From Polyodon spathula (lineage: Eukaryota > Chordata > Actinopteri > Acipenseriformes > Polyodontidae), in contig NC_054547.1 of the NCBI RefSeq assembly GCF_017654505.1, positions 29,210,846 through 29,274,845 of the forward strand: DNA of 64,000 bases, written 5' to 3'. The number at the start of each line of letters is the position of its first letter. Positions within the stretch are counted from its first letter, which is position 1. The notes beneath the pieces were generated by a model. That model saw nothing but the letters and a program-made list of their open reading frames with translations. It had not been told where the DNA came from and did no database searches. The position numbers were made by a program, and so were the translations under genes. Shown here piece after piece: positions 1-13,221 of this stretch.

Positions 1-670
1 GAGTACAGTCTAAACGTTTGAGCCTACACATTCCATAGAGTTGAATTATCTTTATGAATCAATCAGTGGAACTAAAGGCTTTCCATCCCCTTCCTTTTTC
101 TTCGGAGGAGGAGCAGAGATTGAATTCCCTCTGCCCAGTTCGGGCATTGAGATGTTATGTGAATAGGACGAGAACACTACATCAGTCTGACCAGCTCTTC
201 GGCAGTCATGGTGAAAGGACCCTGGATCAAGCCCTCTCAAAGCAGCGACTGTCCCACTGGATTGTGGACACAGTTTCCACTGCATATACTAATGCCGGCC
301 TACCCCCACCTGGGAGGGTGGCCACACACTCTACCAAAAGAGTGGCTACATCATGGGCCCGTATAGTGCCTCATTGACTGATATTTGTACTGTGGCTAGC
401 TGGGCTACTCTGCATACATTCACCAGGTTCTACAGACTCAATGTGGTAGATCCCTCTATGCCTTCATTAGGCACAAGGGTCCTTGAGGTTGCACGCTCTC
501 ACCACAAACATTAGTAGTGAGATGTCCCTCATCCGCTGTCCGCTCACACTCCCTCACGGCAGCTTTGTTATACTTTCCCAAAAGTATTGGTTGGTGGTCA
601 TCTTCGAATTGAAAGGGAACGTTATGTTACAGTTGTAACCTTGGTACCCTCGCCTACCGAGGGAATAAGT
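1..670 (+). mobile_element. DIRS-like tyrosine-recombinase retrotransposon, 3' fragment (broken)
   Basis: The frame at 54-377 reads like the C-terminal half of a DIRS-family tyrosine recombinase: a CPVRALRCYV block, then SKQRLSHWIVD, then an HST..VATSWA block. The frame stops at about 375 (TGA), but the +1 frame continues directly with SLTDICTVASWATLHTF and FYRLNVVDPSM, which contains the expected nucleophile tyrosine, up to a stop near 511. A small frameshifting deletion therefore separates the two halves. The arginine expected after HST is replaced by lysine, so the enzyme is dead. The tail to about 670 (GAAAGGGAACGTTATG and following) resembles the 3' end of fish DIRS elements. The element runs off the left edge. 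DIRS elements integrate via recombinase rather than a DDE integrase. The right boundary is approximate. Confidence 0.8.
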
Positions 671-3600
671 AGCTTTGATATAAAATGTTCAATGAATACT
701 TGACCTGTGGCAGGCATATCACGAAAATATTGTTGTTGATCGTCTTCTCTTTCAGTGAACCGGGGCTATATTCGTAACCTATTGTTTTATTTTCTTTAAA
801 AAAAATAAAAATAAAAACAAAGTGCTGATTGCATTTTGGTATAAAAACTCTGATAAATTTGGCCATGCTTGTAATCACTTGTGACTCTATTGGCTTCTCT
901 TTCTTTGTGCTTACTATAGGAAGCCCAGGATTTTCATGTTTATGTAAACCTGATCATTTTTCATTCAGTACCGGGGGAGCCATATCTTCTTCCCAGAGTT
1001 AATGAACCATTTTTTTTAAAGATTAGGGATACAGTTCTCATTGATCTTCAGAGTTTACTTTCAACTGCACCCTCTGTTGATTTAATACAATGTAAGCAAG
1101 CCTATGTCTGTATTGTGCTTATCTCAGAATGTCCAGTTATCGGGTGCTCCACAAATCTAGGCAAGGTCAAAGAGGAAGCACTGTGAGATGTTCCTTTGGC
1201 TACAATACTCAGTAGTTTGAGGGTTATAATGTCAGTCACATTTCTCTAATGCACACCATCACTCTACTCCTACAGATGCACTGCAAGAAGATGATATGAC
1301 TGAAGCAATCTCTTTTTGTTTCGAATTCTTTACAATTTTCTAGCAACATATTCAGTAGAAGCTCAAATGATTAGTAAAAGATTATTATAAATTCATAATT
1401 GATATAATAATAAATAGGTGTTCAACACAGTGAGTCACTTTTAATTTCAGCAATTGATTAATCGTTTCCACATTCACATCCTTTCCCCTCTCCTCCTGCA
1501 ACATTATTTAGTTTTTAGTATTTTCTTTCTATTCTGATACTAAGGGCTCTGTTTTTTCCAAGTTCAAATATTATTAATTCTTACTACCAGAGATGCATTT
1601 GCCATTATATTATGTAAGGGTTCTGTTGCTGGAGAGGGGTCCCAGTATTACACAGTCCTAATAAACAATACTCACATTCCATATACTATAGAACTAATCA
1701 CTAACCACTGAGAACCAAGATTGGAAAATGAGTTGTAATGATATAAAGATCTAAAGATGGACTATGTATTCTAATGTATTGTCATATGGATCAAGCCAAA
1801 CCCTTTTGTTCAGTGTTTAACAAGTCTGCTTGTGAAGCGCAAGGCCACCAGCTCACACCTTGAGTAGTGAACGTTGCACAGATTTCATAGCCATTTGTGT
1901 TATTGTCTAATATTATTGTAGATCACACTGTCATATAAACTATTGCATAATTACTTCTTCATGAAATCTACCATGGAGAAATATCACACCAGTTTACTTT
2001 GACACAATATTAGCCTAGAATATGCAATCTCCTTAATTAATTAGGCAAGGTCTTATTACCTGTATTCAAAACACTGTCATCTGGGTGGTCTTTTTTACAG
2101 GATTCTTCTGGGGGAGATTACTATGCCAAACAAATTATTTATGCAATAGTGACTACAATACTGTTATAACAGCCAATAACATTAAATACTTTTCAAAATA
2201 GGTGGGCTTTTGTACATTTCCTGCCCCCACTGTCTTCACTCTTCACTAAACTGTAAAATACAGTGGAATACATTCCCCACCTATTTTGACCTACATGTTA
2301 AAAAAAGAAGAAAGCTATCCAGTGCTCAATTGAATATTTAACTAGTTCACTTCCTGTGCAGATTTCAAACAGGAACTTTCAGATTATAGATATTCTGTAG
2401 GTTTGTTTTGTACTTTGACCACAATCTAATTTCTTACCTTAAACTTTCTTACACTTCTGCTATTGTATTTGCACAGTACCTATGGTTTGTAGAGCACGTC
2501 TTACCTACTATTATTTTAGACTGTATTTACTTGATGTGTAGGTTGAAAGTTTTTCAAATTTTCCACACAGCTTCACCATGATGCAATTTTGTGTTGCATA
2601 ATACCAAATTATGTCAGGGGGTGGGGGGGTTTTGGGGGGGGGAGTGTCTCTGCCTAGGTTTAATTTATTTTCTCCTGGGAATACATTTACAGCAGAATGA
2701 CAGTACTGTACATCAGCTCCTTACTATTTTGTCAAGGGACTACAAAATGGCAAAATCTATTCTATCACCTGGGTACCTACAGTAAGAAAGGAACCTGATA
2801 TTGATGAACATCCTATTTTTAATATTGTTGAAAGTAAAAATGGGGGGGGGAGTCAGGTAACAAACCTGGCTCCAAGTGAAAATGATTATTAGTTGTTAAT
2901 TTATTTCATTGTTAATTATCACCTTCACCTGGCTCTTATTGTAAATTAGAGCCAGGTGCAGAATATTTAAGGGGAGCAGTTAGTCTCTTTGGGTTTTAAC
3001 GAAGCAGAAGAGGTGTACTCTGTTTCCATGTAGCCATTCTTTTTGTAAGCACTGTGTGTACTAATCATGTGTGTAAAACGAGAGTGTGTTTTAATTGGGA
3101 ATATTCCAGATTTTAAAAGTCTATGAAACCTGTGTTCAGTTTTACTTTAGTGCTTTAAAACAGAGCTGGGTTTTTGTTTTATTTATGTATTTCTGGACTT
3201 GAAGAAAGCTTTTGACATGATTAATCATAATCTCTTGCTCTCTAAGTTATCTAAATTATTCGTTATAATATCTCTAACATAATGATTTTAATCTACTATA
3301 AGAGCTGGTGGGTATTTATTAAGGGAATTAATTATAGTTATGTTTATTATGCTGTATTGGTATTTGCTAGCTGCTATATTTATAATACAGTACATGGGAT
3401 TTTGGTTTATATTAACCCTCCTATTATGTTCAGAATTTAGATACATCTGTTATGTTTTTGGTCATATTGACCTGATGCAATTTCAAACTAATTTAAACAG
3501 CCTTAAATTGATTAACTGTTTATTTGCAAAGGTTTTACTCTTTTATGCTCTTTTAGTCCAGGAGCTGTGATCTAACTTCTTTGACTGCCAACCTGGGAGC

Positions 3601-6600
3601 TCCTCATTTTGGAGTGTCTTTACCAGTGAGATGCTGTTGCAATACTGACAGTGAAAATTAGACTCTGCCTTGTAGATATATATTTTTGTTTTTTTGTTTT
3701 TTTGTTTATAAATATAAGCTTGTGCAATATCCTCTCTTGCAGACTTTTGCTTCTATTGTTTTAAATGTTTTTATTGATCATCTGACATTGTACACACGGT
3801 CGTACAACCTTAGAATTTTGCTGAATAATCGAACACTCCAAAGATGACGACTGCTCTTATAGAGCAATCCTAATATCTAACTTTTGGTTTAAAGTCTTTT
3901 TTTGGTTTAAAATTGGGTCCAGGATTAAACATGGTTAATATAGACTTGCTCATTTTAAAAACTCTCCCCTAACAAAATGTCAGATGAAAAGGTAAATGTG
4001 TAACCAGGGTTAAAAGTTAAAGAATTGTAACTCCACTTAATACAACTATATCTTGTTATCCTTTGGAGTTTGTATCTGGTAACCTTTTGCTCCACCCGAG
4101 GATAATTGTGGTATCTTCTTCCCAGTGTCTCCTTGTTAGGAGTACAGAGCCATGTCATCATTTGTCATCTTGAAACACCCACGGTCCTCAATATAATCGT
4201 CCAAGTTGTTTACAGCTGATCGACTTTGGCAGTTTCTAGGGAACTGTTCTTTGAAAAGAACTGTGCTCTTTGAAACTCTCCTGTTAATTAGTTAAAATAC
4301 CTGTGAGAGGTCTATGAGAAACATACCTGTCTAATTTCAGTTTACTCTTCCAGCTTGTTAGTTTAATATACTGCTGCTTTTGAACCAGAACCCTCCAGCC
4401 AGGATCCAAACAATTGAATCTCGTTATGCTCTTACCGTTTCACTTTTACAGTGAGAATGGCAAGCGCCAGCAGAAAGTAATTTAGTTTTCTCCTTTTAAC
4501 TGCGTATAATTACTGTACGGTGTATATGCAGAAGAGAAATAATACACTCCAGGGGTAAATAAACTACTGCAGCTCTTCAGTTTATATGTGGAGTGTGTTT
4601 ATCTTTATAAAAAGATAAAAGCATTGCTCCACAAAACAATATGTTAATCACAGGAAATTAAAATGCATTTCAACAAAAAATGGCATGATGACAAACCAAG
4701 GCCAATTATAAGTGATTTTTTTCTTTTTTTGCTAATGAAAGCTAATTATAAGGCAAAGTTTTTATTTATTTTATTTTTTTTATTTATTATTTGTTGTTTG
4801 TTTGGGGAATTCAGATGATGACTGTAATCTATAACGTTGTTAATACTGAACCTCTAATTACACTTAGGTCAGTAGAAACAAATCAGCACTGTGAATATGG
4901 CCTTTATTGCAGGGAGGCCTATGCCCTGAGGTGGCCATTAATAACAGAATAAGTATGCCACTTTAATTGGTTTTATAGGCCTTGATTAGCACTAATCTTG
5001 GCCTACCTAATGTTACCTTTATTGCTAACCAGGGTCTGTAGAACCAGCTGTTCGAGTTTAGTAAGACATCTGTATTTGAACATGTGTCAGCAGAAATGCC
5101 TTGTTTACATTCTGGTCCATTTTTCATTTGTTAGTATTAATTCCTTCAAGAAAAAAGCAAGCCATATGAAGGCAAATTATATTAAAACATTCATCTGTAA
5201 TCAAATACTTGAACAGTTCAAAGAGGCATTTTAACAAAATGCTGCTTGTAGGACTGAATGCAATATAATAATAAAAATGAAGACTTTTTTTTTTCATTTT
5301 ACTTTCATGTCTTCAAAGATACTCAAGAATGCAATTTATGTTATGTTTAGTGTGTGCCCCCATGCAGCCAATACCATACTGATTTCCAATTAAACAACAT
5401 TAAACAATATAATTTCTAGTTAAGTACCGTATTCCTTCAAACTTTTTTTAACCATGTTTTGCTTCTCAAAAATAGCCTGCGTCTTAAAATCGAGTACAGT
5501 ATAATGATGCATGTATTAAAATCACCAACAAAAGACTTGACTATCCGAGTACACAAACAGCAACGTGACTGACTGTCGAGAAAAAGAGAAGACGTCCCTG
5601 CCCGAATACACAAGCAGCAACGCAACTTACTGCTGAGAAAAGATTAAACAAAACATTACTGCCTGATCTTGAATCATCCATGACATACAGACAATTATAA
5701 GTAAAACTGAAAATGGTTGTGTAAAAGATCACACTAATTCATAAGCATTACTGGAACTATTTGTATCAAATCAGGTCTACTGTATTGTGCAAGTAGAATC
5801 TATAGGAAGCACAGTGCTGACTATTTTAACTTACTGAATCAATTAGGTGTCATTAGGAATTGTTAGAAGCAAGCTCATAATTAGTTTGGAGCAAATATGT
5901 ACTGTAAGAAAGCTACTGGTCTGCAATGCAGTCTAGTCACAGCATGATCCATTGGATTCAATCAGTTCTACAGTTCATTAGCTTGTGGTTTCAGGCTTGG
6001 TGACAGGGGCGATAGCGCAGCAGGAAGGTTGACAAGGCTCTGTAATTGCCATAACAAAGACTCTGAGCATGGAAACGTTTAGGTTGTGTAACAGTTTCCT
6101 TCTTAATACCCAACAGCGAGATGGCCTCTAGAGCATGAGATTTAAAGCACTTTTTCTAAAGGAGGCCGGTTTCCTCAATTCACTCAATTTTTAATCTACT
6201 AGTTTTTAAATTGATGAATGACCCACGCAGTGACATCAATAACACAGTTGGTGCAATTGCTGAGTCCCTTACTTCCACTTCTAAATGTACATTTCACCTG
6301 GAGATCCTACATTACAACACCGAATGGATGTTTTTGTAATTGTAGATTGTGGTGGATTGTCATCAGCCCTCATTTATTATCCAAACTGCAGGGTCAGCAA
6401 TGCAATGTGAGCTTCACCATTTTGCCCCACTAGCATGCCTCAGGCCTACCCAGAAAATGCACTGAGCATTCATTACCATGCAATACTTTTCCTCTCTTTA
6501 TATTTATCATATAGATTCCATGAAAATGTGCCCACTGCCAGTTGTGTTGAATGTGTAGTGTGTGATAAAGCTAACTATGTGGAGCACTATGCATGCATTC

Positions 6601-7239
6601 TAAAAATGTCAGCAGTATGACATTGGTTTTGTTTAATGGGAATTTTTACCTGACATTTCAAGACAAATTGCTCGTCACCTTCAAGTTATCAATTTGATTA
6701 GTTTGGCTCTTAAAAGAAGACTGTAGCTATGCAAATCAGATTGAAAGTGACACCTACATAATCTGTACCAATATAAGAACAATGTTCAAATGTTTGGTAA
6801 TTTTGAGGTCAGCTTGGAATTGAGATGTAGATCTCAATGGGTTCTCATTCTGGTTGAGTAATAATTGAATGGAATGCCCTCCACATTCCAGACATGTTAT
6901 AAGAGGAGTGGGAATTTATATCATAAGCACTAGAGTCTGACCACACCCCACAGACTGTCATATACACATCCCACCCAAAGTTATACATCCTAATTTAAAC
7001 AATGCTTAAGTTTGTTTCAGCCAATCAGAACACAGATAGGCATTCATTTATTACACAACTTCAAACCAAATGTCGTTATACTGATAAATGTAATTATAGA
7101 CATGCAGTTATACAGTACTACAGTAAACAAGCACCATTACTTGGTAAACTTCAGGAATACAGTAATTATTTGATAACCAGTCAATGCTTATACTGTATAT
7201 AATTTCACTCCTGGTCTTCTCTTTAATTGCCTATTCTGA
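671..7239. other. Non-coding stretch, probably upstream intron of PEX5L
   Basis: AT-rich sequence without any exon I can recognise. The frames here are short, lack family resemblance and have no paired splice sites with conserved coding. It contains a LINE scrap near 3,193, an 11-bp inverted repeat (2926-2936 with 2948-2958) and G-runs near 2,620-2,645 and 2,842-2,850. I looked for the upstream PEX5L exon expected to encode a GYGKLSSDEDLE-like segment and did not find it. Confidence 0.5.
3193..3430 (+). mobile_element. LINE reverse-transcriptase scrap
   Basis: Bases 3193-3261 read LDLKKAFDMINHNLLLSKL, a close match to the catalytic block A of L2/CR1/Rex-type LINE reverse transcriptases (DLSKAFDTVNHxxLLxKL), with the first catalytic aspartate region preserved. 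Downstream, about 3390-3430, a degenerate string (TVHGILVYINP) may be the remnant of the GVPQGSxLGPLLFxIYIND block. The rest is too decayed to follow, and the borders are approximate. It is a fossil, not a gene. Confidence 0.55.
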
Positions 7240-7804
7240 GGTATTGTGGCAAAGTGCCCGCCCCTGTGTGTATTTTGTGTTATCTGTTATGTTAATGTTG
7301 GTGTATAGTCATTGGTACACGGTATGAGGATTGCATGAGGATTGCACAGCACTTCACGTGCAAGTAAAACGTAATAATATGTGAGCACGGGGAATTGCAC
7401 TTTATTAATTCACGTGCAGTTGTACCGTGACTCCAATTGAATGACTGAGTAGCAATTGAGTCTCGGTACAGCTGCATAAAAGCTACATGTTTTCACCCAC
7501 TCGGGGTTGTGTGTTCGGTGAGTGGAGAACGGGATTGGAGATGGAGTAATTGTAAAAGATAATAAGAAAAAAAGAAGCTCACTGTGTTTTGTCTGTATAG
7601 TCCGTTTTGGTTGTCTGTTTATTTTGGCTACCAGTGCCGTGCCCTGTGTTTTTTGTTTATTACAACCTTTTTATTTTCTGTTCTGTTTATTTATTAAATG
7701 CTGAGCGAAACCATTCGCTCAGCTCCACCAAACTCCACCTCTCATTGTTTATTTCCAGTTTCTGGTCTGACGTCACCCACTGCAGCTGTCTTTGTGACAG
7801 GTAT
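7240..7804 (+). mobile_element. Solo LTR with 5-bp target-site duplication
   Basis: A 555-bp unit (7245-7799) begins TGTGGCAAAGTGCC and ends TTTGTGACA, the TG...CA termini of a long terminal repeat. It is flanked on both sides by the same 5 bases, GGTAT (7240-7244 and 7800-7804), as expected of a 4-6 bp LTR integration duplication. Inside are a TATA-like CATAAAAG (7475-7482) and an ATTAAA polyadenylation-type signal (7693-7698) in the order U3-R-U5. No gag or pol sequence adjoins it, so this is a solo LTR left by LTR-LTR recombination. The + orientation is inferred from these signals. A related but truncated LTR lies at about 12,083-12,285. Confidence 0.8.
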
Positions 7805-10800
7805 GCATGAAGCTAAAACACATACCACCCAGAACATGTTAGCTTTCAGGATTCAGCGTGGATCCTTTGATTTCCATAGTTTAAGGGTCAGTGGACCCCT
7901 AAACCAGCACATTATGTCAGGCAATGGAGGAGTAAGGAGTGACTGCCTTCAAGCTTCTTACATTTTCATATTGAGATATTCAATTTCATGTAAAGCCTTG
8001 TAAATATAATTAATGGTCTGCACAGCACATGCACGGCAGCATTTCATTACATTTTCAATCATTATTTCTCACAAACATTTAACTATAACATCTTATCCTA
8101 AAATAATTTTGAAGCCATTTTCGGCTTCATCTAACATACATCAAACACTCTGACTTCAGGATTTGACGTGTGCAATGTTGAAGTATGCTAATAATTATTA
8201 TTTGAATTCCATTTCTTAGAAGAAAGACTACTGATGAAGACATAAAATGCAAAAATTAAACTTCTGAAATCTGTCAGAAACTATTATTTCAGGTAGGATA
8301 TGACACTTTTAAGGGAAGCTCTTCTTTACAGCTCATTTGGAAGTTATAGTGTTTCTGTGCTTGCTGTAATATGCAGTACTGTATTTATCAATCTCCTGGA
8401 CAAGACATAATTAAAATATGGTACAAGAAAGCCAACTGTGATAAAAGCTAGATTTAGAACTGAGAGCCTGTTAAGGTTAGAGGTCTTTTTAATAAAACTC
8501 AGTATAGATTTGTGATGACATTGAAAGGGTTCCATACTGTAACAGAGGTAGGAAGCTGCAATATTAGTCTTTGGACTTTACTGGGATAAAATATGTATTT
8601 AATAATGTCAACTTCCCCCGCATGACATCCAAAAGTCTTTCTTTTTACCTTTCAGCAGCCAGATCACAACACAATATATCATTAACTATAACCCTGGTTG
8701 CTAAATTTGTAATCAGTCAGCTACCTGCATGAGCTGGAAGACGCAAATTACTTTTATTTTTTTAAATAGCATTTTTTAAAGATCAAAAATTGTTTTTAGA
8801 AAGTACTGTATACAATCAAAGGCTTGATTGTGTCACTTTGTGTTAAAATGTGTGAAGGAGAACACATGAGGCGTCAGGGAATCTAATTTAGCTTTAGGTG
8901 CTGGAGGAAAAGACAACATACTGTAGACAGAACCAATTCAAAATACAGTACAGCACAGGATGGTACTTTAAGCCCAAAGGTGTTCATTCCTCATATCTAG
9001 TGAGCCAAATAAGTAGATTTATTTTGAAGACACAACAGTACACTAAGGAATGGAAGACAGTGTTCTAGTCCAGTGATTCTTAACAGGGGGATTAATGCTG
9101 TCCCAATGACTGCTCTCCTCTCCCTCAGCAAGTGTGTTCAGTTACAAGAATAGTTAGAAAAGGCATTGCAGGGTAACTGAGCATGCACGACTGCATAAGT
9201 TAATTTCTCTTCCTGAACAATGGTTCAAATAAATCAGATATACTGCTTTGGATGTGGAAGTTATTATATTTCTGGCTTAATGAGAAGGAAGTTCAACCGT
9301 GATATTTTTTAATTATTTATATATATATATAATAAGCAGGAGCTGGATAGAAATATCAGTCAGCTATTAATAAAGTAAGTTTTCACTGCCTCAGCCTAAA
9401 TGGCTACCTAAGAGGTTTTGTCTTTGGATTCAGCAGTCCTAGCCGAGAGGATGCTGAATGAAAAGAGAGCAGTGGGAACAGGAATGTAAGACTGAATGCA
9501 GTTGACAGTGCCCTCCAGAGACTGAGGTTAGGATATAATGAAGGAAGCACCCTGACCACCTGTCTTACAAGTGCCCTTGAGAACATTAAATGCTCAGGTC
9601 TGCTAAATGCTCAGCATTGTTATCCTGCAGCCAGCTGCCAAGAAAACACAGCACCGCTGAAACTAAATCTCACAAGGAAGCCTCCGCCTAAGTCAGTTTA
9701 GAAAGTCATTTAGATTTTACAACAACTTTATAACATTACTTTCTTAGAAGAAAATAATAAAATAGTTAGACCATGTTGCTGGATTATTGATGATGGATAA
9801 TCAGGTGATCCATTTTCCCAGTTTTGTTTTTTGCTTAAGTTCTTTTTATATGCGATCTGTTCAGAAAATAAAAACTGACGACTAAGTTGATGAGATCAAG
9901 TCGCCGGTTTGTTTTCCTAAGCTTTTGTGTTGAAATGGCAAGTGTTAGATTTACAATGAGAATGGCAGCTGGTGAAGGTGGTATATACCTCATTAGAATA
10001 ATCTTGGCTTTGACATGTACAATGTAAGTCCCTGAGGCCAACCCAGCTATTGCAGATCACCATGGCTGAAAACCGGAGGAGATGTAGGATTATAGAGATC
10101 TGTGCCTGACACCTTCCACGTATGCACCCAAGGCTGTCTGGTTTGGTAGCAGTGGACGTTTTCACGTGAAATGTGGGTTTCCATGTGAAAATGGGTGTGG
10201 ATTTCCCATGTTTTACATCATGCTCACAAGTAAATGATTTTACCCTGTCCTTCTCTATGGTCGTTATTAGACTGTTTCTAATTTCCAGTGGAAGTTACAG
10301 TTACAGTGTATGTTATTTCAATTACATGTTATATGCTTTAAGGAAATGTAAGCATATTAAAATCACAAGTATTAAAAAACTTAATAACTAATGTACTACT
10401 AGCTGTCTTTCGATGTCCTTAATATTTTATAGGAGCAGGAAACTACTAATAGTATTAAGCATACTAAACAGATATATGAAATAAGAGCACAAAATTACAC
10501 TGAGTCTAATAATGCATACACTTAAGCACTCCTTTTTCATACTGTATGTAATGACTGTTTATTCACATGAAACTGAATTTCAATATAATTGCATTGCAAT
10601 ACTTTGTTATGCTACTGTGTGCAAAATAAACCATTATCAAATTATTTGTTTCCAGGGGATGATATTGGATTGTATCCTTGTTGTTTTTTTTTAATACTGT
10701 ATGCTTTTGAAGATGCCATTACTATGTCCAGTATTGGTTTATTATAATAAATTGGGTGTTGTTTAAAGAGCTTGTAATTGACATAGGGAAGAATAATCTG

Positions 10801-11683
10801 TTCTACATCTGTAATGGACTCTTTGTATTCAAACAAAATGTAATTCATTATATTCAAGCAAGTACCCAAGTACTGACGCACTACGCTTTCCAATAAAGTC
10901 ACTTAGCTGTCTGAATGTACTGCTACTGTAGTTAAATACTTAATTAATCTCAATAACATAAGTTTCATCGTAAAATGTACAACCTTTTTGTAGAAATTCA
11001 GAGCTATATTTTGACACTCCTCTCACACTCAACTGCTCAATACTTGAAGACTGTATTCTTTTCACCACCTGCTTCAACTGATCCTACAATTCTTAATATA
11101 GATTAGAACATTTCACAGCAAACAAACAAACAAAAAACATTCAGTGTTATTATTTCTAATCATAATCTAGAAATATTAATAGCACAATTAATAACATGTT
11201 TATACAGGGTTTATGACTAATTTTAATAGGTCCCTAAACTAGTGTTACCAAAACTTTTACTAAAAGTCAACATTCACTGCATACTAATAGAGATTGTCAA
11301 TACTTATGTGCGTCCCTGTTCATACCAATCAAAGTTTAAGTGACTAACACTTTGGATCATTACATACAGTTCAGTAAGAAACAAATGTATTCATAATTTA
11401 AAATTAAACCTCAAATTCTAAAATTCACTAACAGTGATGATGACATTTGGCAAATCGTTCTTCAGATCAACCACCAATTAGAAATCAAACTAAGTAACTA
11501 AAATAGATTGTATTCTGGTGTATGGGAACACATTTGTTTCTTCTTTCTTAAAGCATATAAATGTATTTGTAAAAGGAAGAACAAAAATGTGCATTTATCG
11601 TCAAATGTAAACTTGTAAAGTGGGAATTAATTAGTTTATTAGTTTATTTACTTTATCTGTCATTTTGTTTGACTAGTGCACAC
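7805..11683. other. Non-coding intron stretch
   Basis: No exon or recognisable element. A short TA tract lies near 9,319-9,332. The words TACTGTA and TACAGTA recur (for example near 8,375, 8,940, 10,544 and 10,697). Short open frames have no family resemblance. Confidence 0.5.
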
Positions 11684-12528
11684 AGGGGTAGGTGTACTAA
11701 GATGGGCCAGTCACTGCGCAATCGTATCGCAATTTGTGTTTTCGTTGCGACAAATCACCAAGTATACATTTTGTTGTATGTACTAAGAGAAAATATGTTA
11801 ATGACGAGAGACGCAATATACTAATTAAAATATCTGTTGCATCATCTTAGCGAGAGTCATTTCTTTTCAACAAATAATAAGTCAGTTTATTCCCATAAGA
11901 TTCTATAGTGGGGGGGCCCCCACTTTCCCCCTCAAATAAAAAATTAGTTTTCATAATCACACAGTAGCCCCTCACTAAACCAGACATGTTTGTCTGACAT
12001 GTCAGGTTTAAAAAAATACAATAAAATCGATACAGGCCGATACAGTATACAGTACAGTAGTAAGATCAATTGAATACCTAGCTGTGAACAGGCTGGCTTG
12101 TGGGGACGTCAGGCCAGGAAGTAGACAGACAGCAATTTTTTTGAGTGAATGTGCTGGTGCGCAGTTTAATAATAAATAAACAAAATAAAAGGTTGACACA
12201 AGACAAAACACTCAAAACAAATGGCACAGTGGCCAAAACAAACAAACAAACAAACAACAGACAAAACCAAACAAGTATAGTGTAGTAGCTATTGTTTAGA
12301 TATTAGTTTTCTTTGTCACAACTCTGAACACACTAACCCTGAATGAGTGATTGCTAATTAAATTGAAACTAAATGATTTTCGTCTATAAGCCAAATGTAT
12401 ACTGTCAGTTTTTACTTAAGTCAGTCAGGGGTGCAGTGCTAAAATCACCTGCACATCAATAGAATAGGTGTGTTTGCAACCGGGTTTGACTATTGCGACA
12501 GGCGCAACATTTAAGTACATCTACCCCT
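11684..12528. mobile_element. DNA transposon or MITE with terminal inverted repeats, hosting an LTR piece
   Basis: The left end AGGGGTAGGTGTACTAAGATG and the reverse complement of the right end, AGGGGTAGATGTACTTAAATG, are imperfect inverted repeats about 21 bp long, 845 bp apart. Both continue into similar GCGC/GTCGCAAT-rich sequence. No transposase is visible. The superfamily is undecided: I do not see a clear target duplication. An LTR fragment on the opposite strand lies inside (12,083-12,285), so either the LTR inserted into this element or the element captured it. Confidence 0.55.
12083..12285 (-). mobile_element. Truncated LTR, related to the solo LTR at 7.2 kb
   Basis: Read on the - strand, this piece has the same order of features as the 3' half of the solo LTR at 7,245-7,799: a T-rich TTTGTTT segment, CCTTTTATTTTGTTTATT, an AATAAA-like/ATTAAA region, then a GGCCTGACGTC block and a terminal TTCACA. 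It lacks the U3 part. The GGCCTGACGTC block corresponds to GGTCTGACGTC near 7,764 in the intact copy. Confidence 0.6.
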
Positions 12529-12998
12529 CAGTATTTCTGCAAGCTCTGCAAATTAATGTATTTATGATGACGTTGGAAGTATTTTCTCCTGTTATACTCT
12601 GTACTGATGATTTTAAATATTTAAAAAAAAAAACCTTAGAAGGCAAACCTATTAAAATAATTCAAGACAAACATAAAATACCAATAGTGGGAACATATGC
12701 TTGTATTTCTTTTCTCAAGAATATTCGCATTGTATGGTATTAAAGTTAAGCTCCATCTTGTCTCCTTTTCAACAAAAACAAAACAAAACAAAAAATCACA
12801 TTACATATGTTTAACTCTTTAACATCTTGCATAATTCAGACAGGTGGTTCAAAATAGGGTTAAGGTTTACATAAATACAGCCCAAGACTGGGGGGTTGCC
12901 TCATTGTGTGTCCTGGTGTTGACTTGCATAATCTAGCACAGCTGGTACAGAAAATCTACTTCCAGTACAGTGCCAAAACCAATTTTAAAAAGCTGACC

Positions 12999-13221
12999 TT
13001 TTATAAAAGGGGTGGCCAACACTTGATGTCGAAAAGTCACAATCCTGCAAGTTTTCTGGGTACCTTTAAATCATCAGTAACTAAAGACCTGGAATTTTTT
13101 TTAGTGTTGCCCAATTAAGAAAATAATTGGTTCAATTAAGTAATTGAGAACTCAGGCTGGAACCAAAACCAGAAGACCCTGCGGCTCTCCAGGACCAGGG
13201 CTGGCTACCCCTGTTCTATAA
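12999..13221. mobile_element. Short hAT-type MITE with 8-bp target duplication
   Basis: A 207-bp unit (13007-13213) starts AAGGGGTGGCCAAC and ends GGCTGGCTACCCCTG, i.e. hAT-like termini of the CAGGGGTGGCCAAC type. It is flanked by 8-bp copies TTTTATAA (12999-13006) and TTCTATAA (13214-13221) with one mismatch, the duplication size typical of hAT elements. There is no coding capacity. The right end (GCTCTCCAGGACCAGGG) is a sequence I recall from abundant fish repeats. Confidence 0.65.

Noticed and set aside
52..285. - strand frame over the DIRS fragment
   Set aside because: It is a shadow of the recombinase frame on the + strand.
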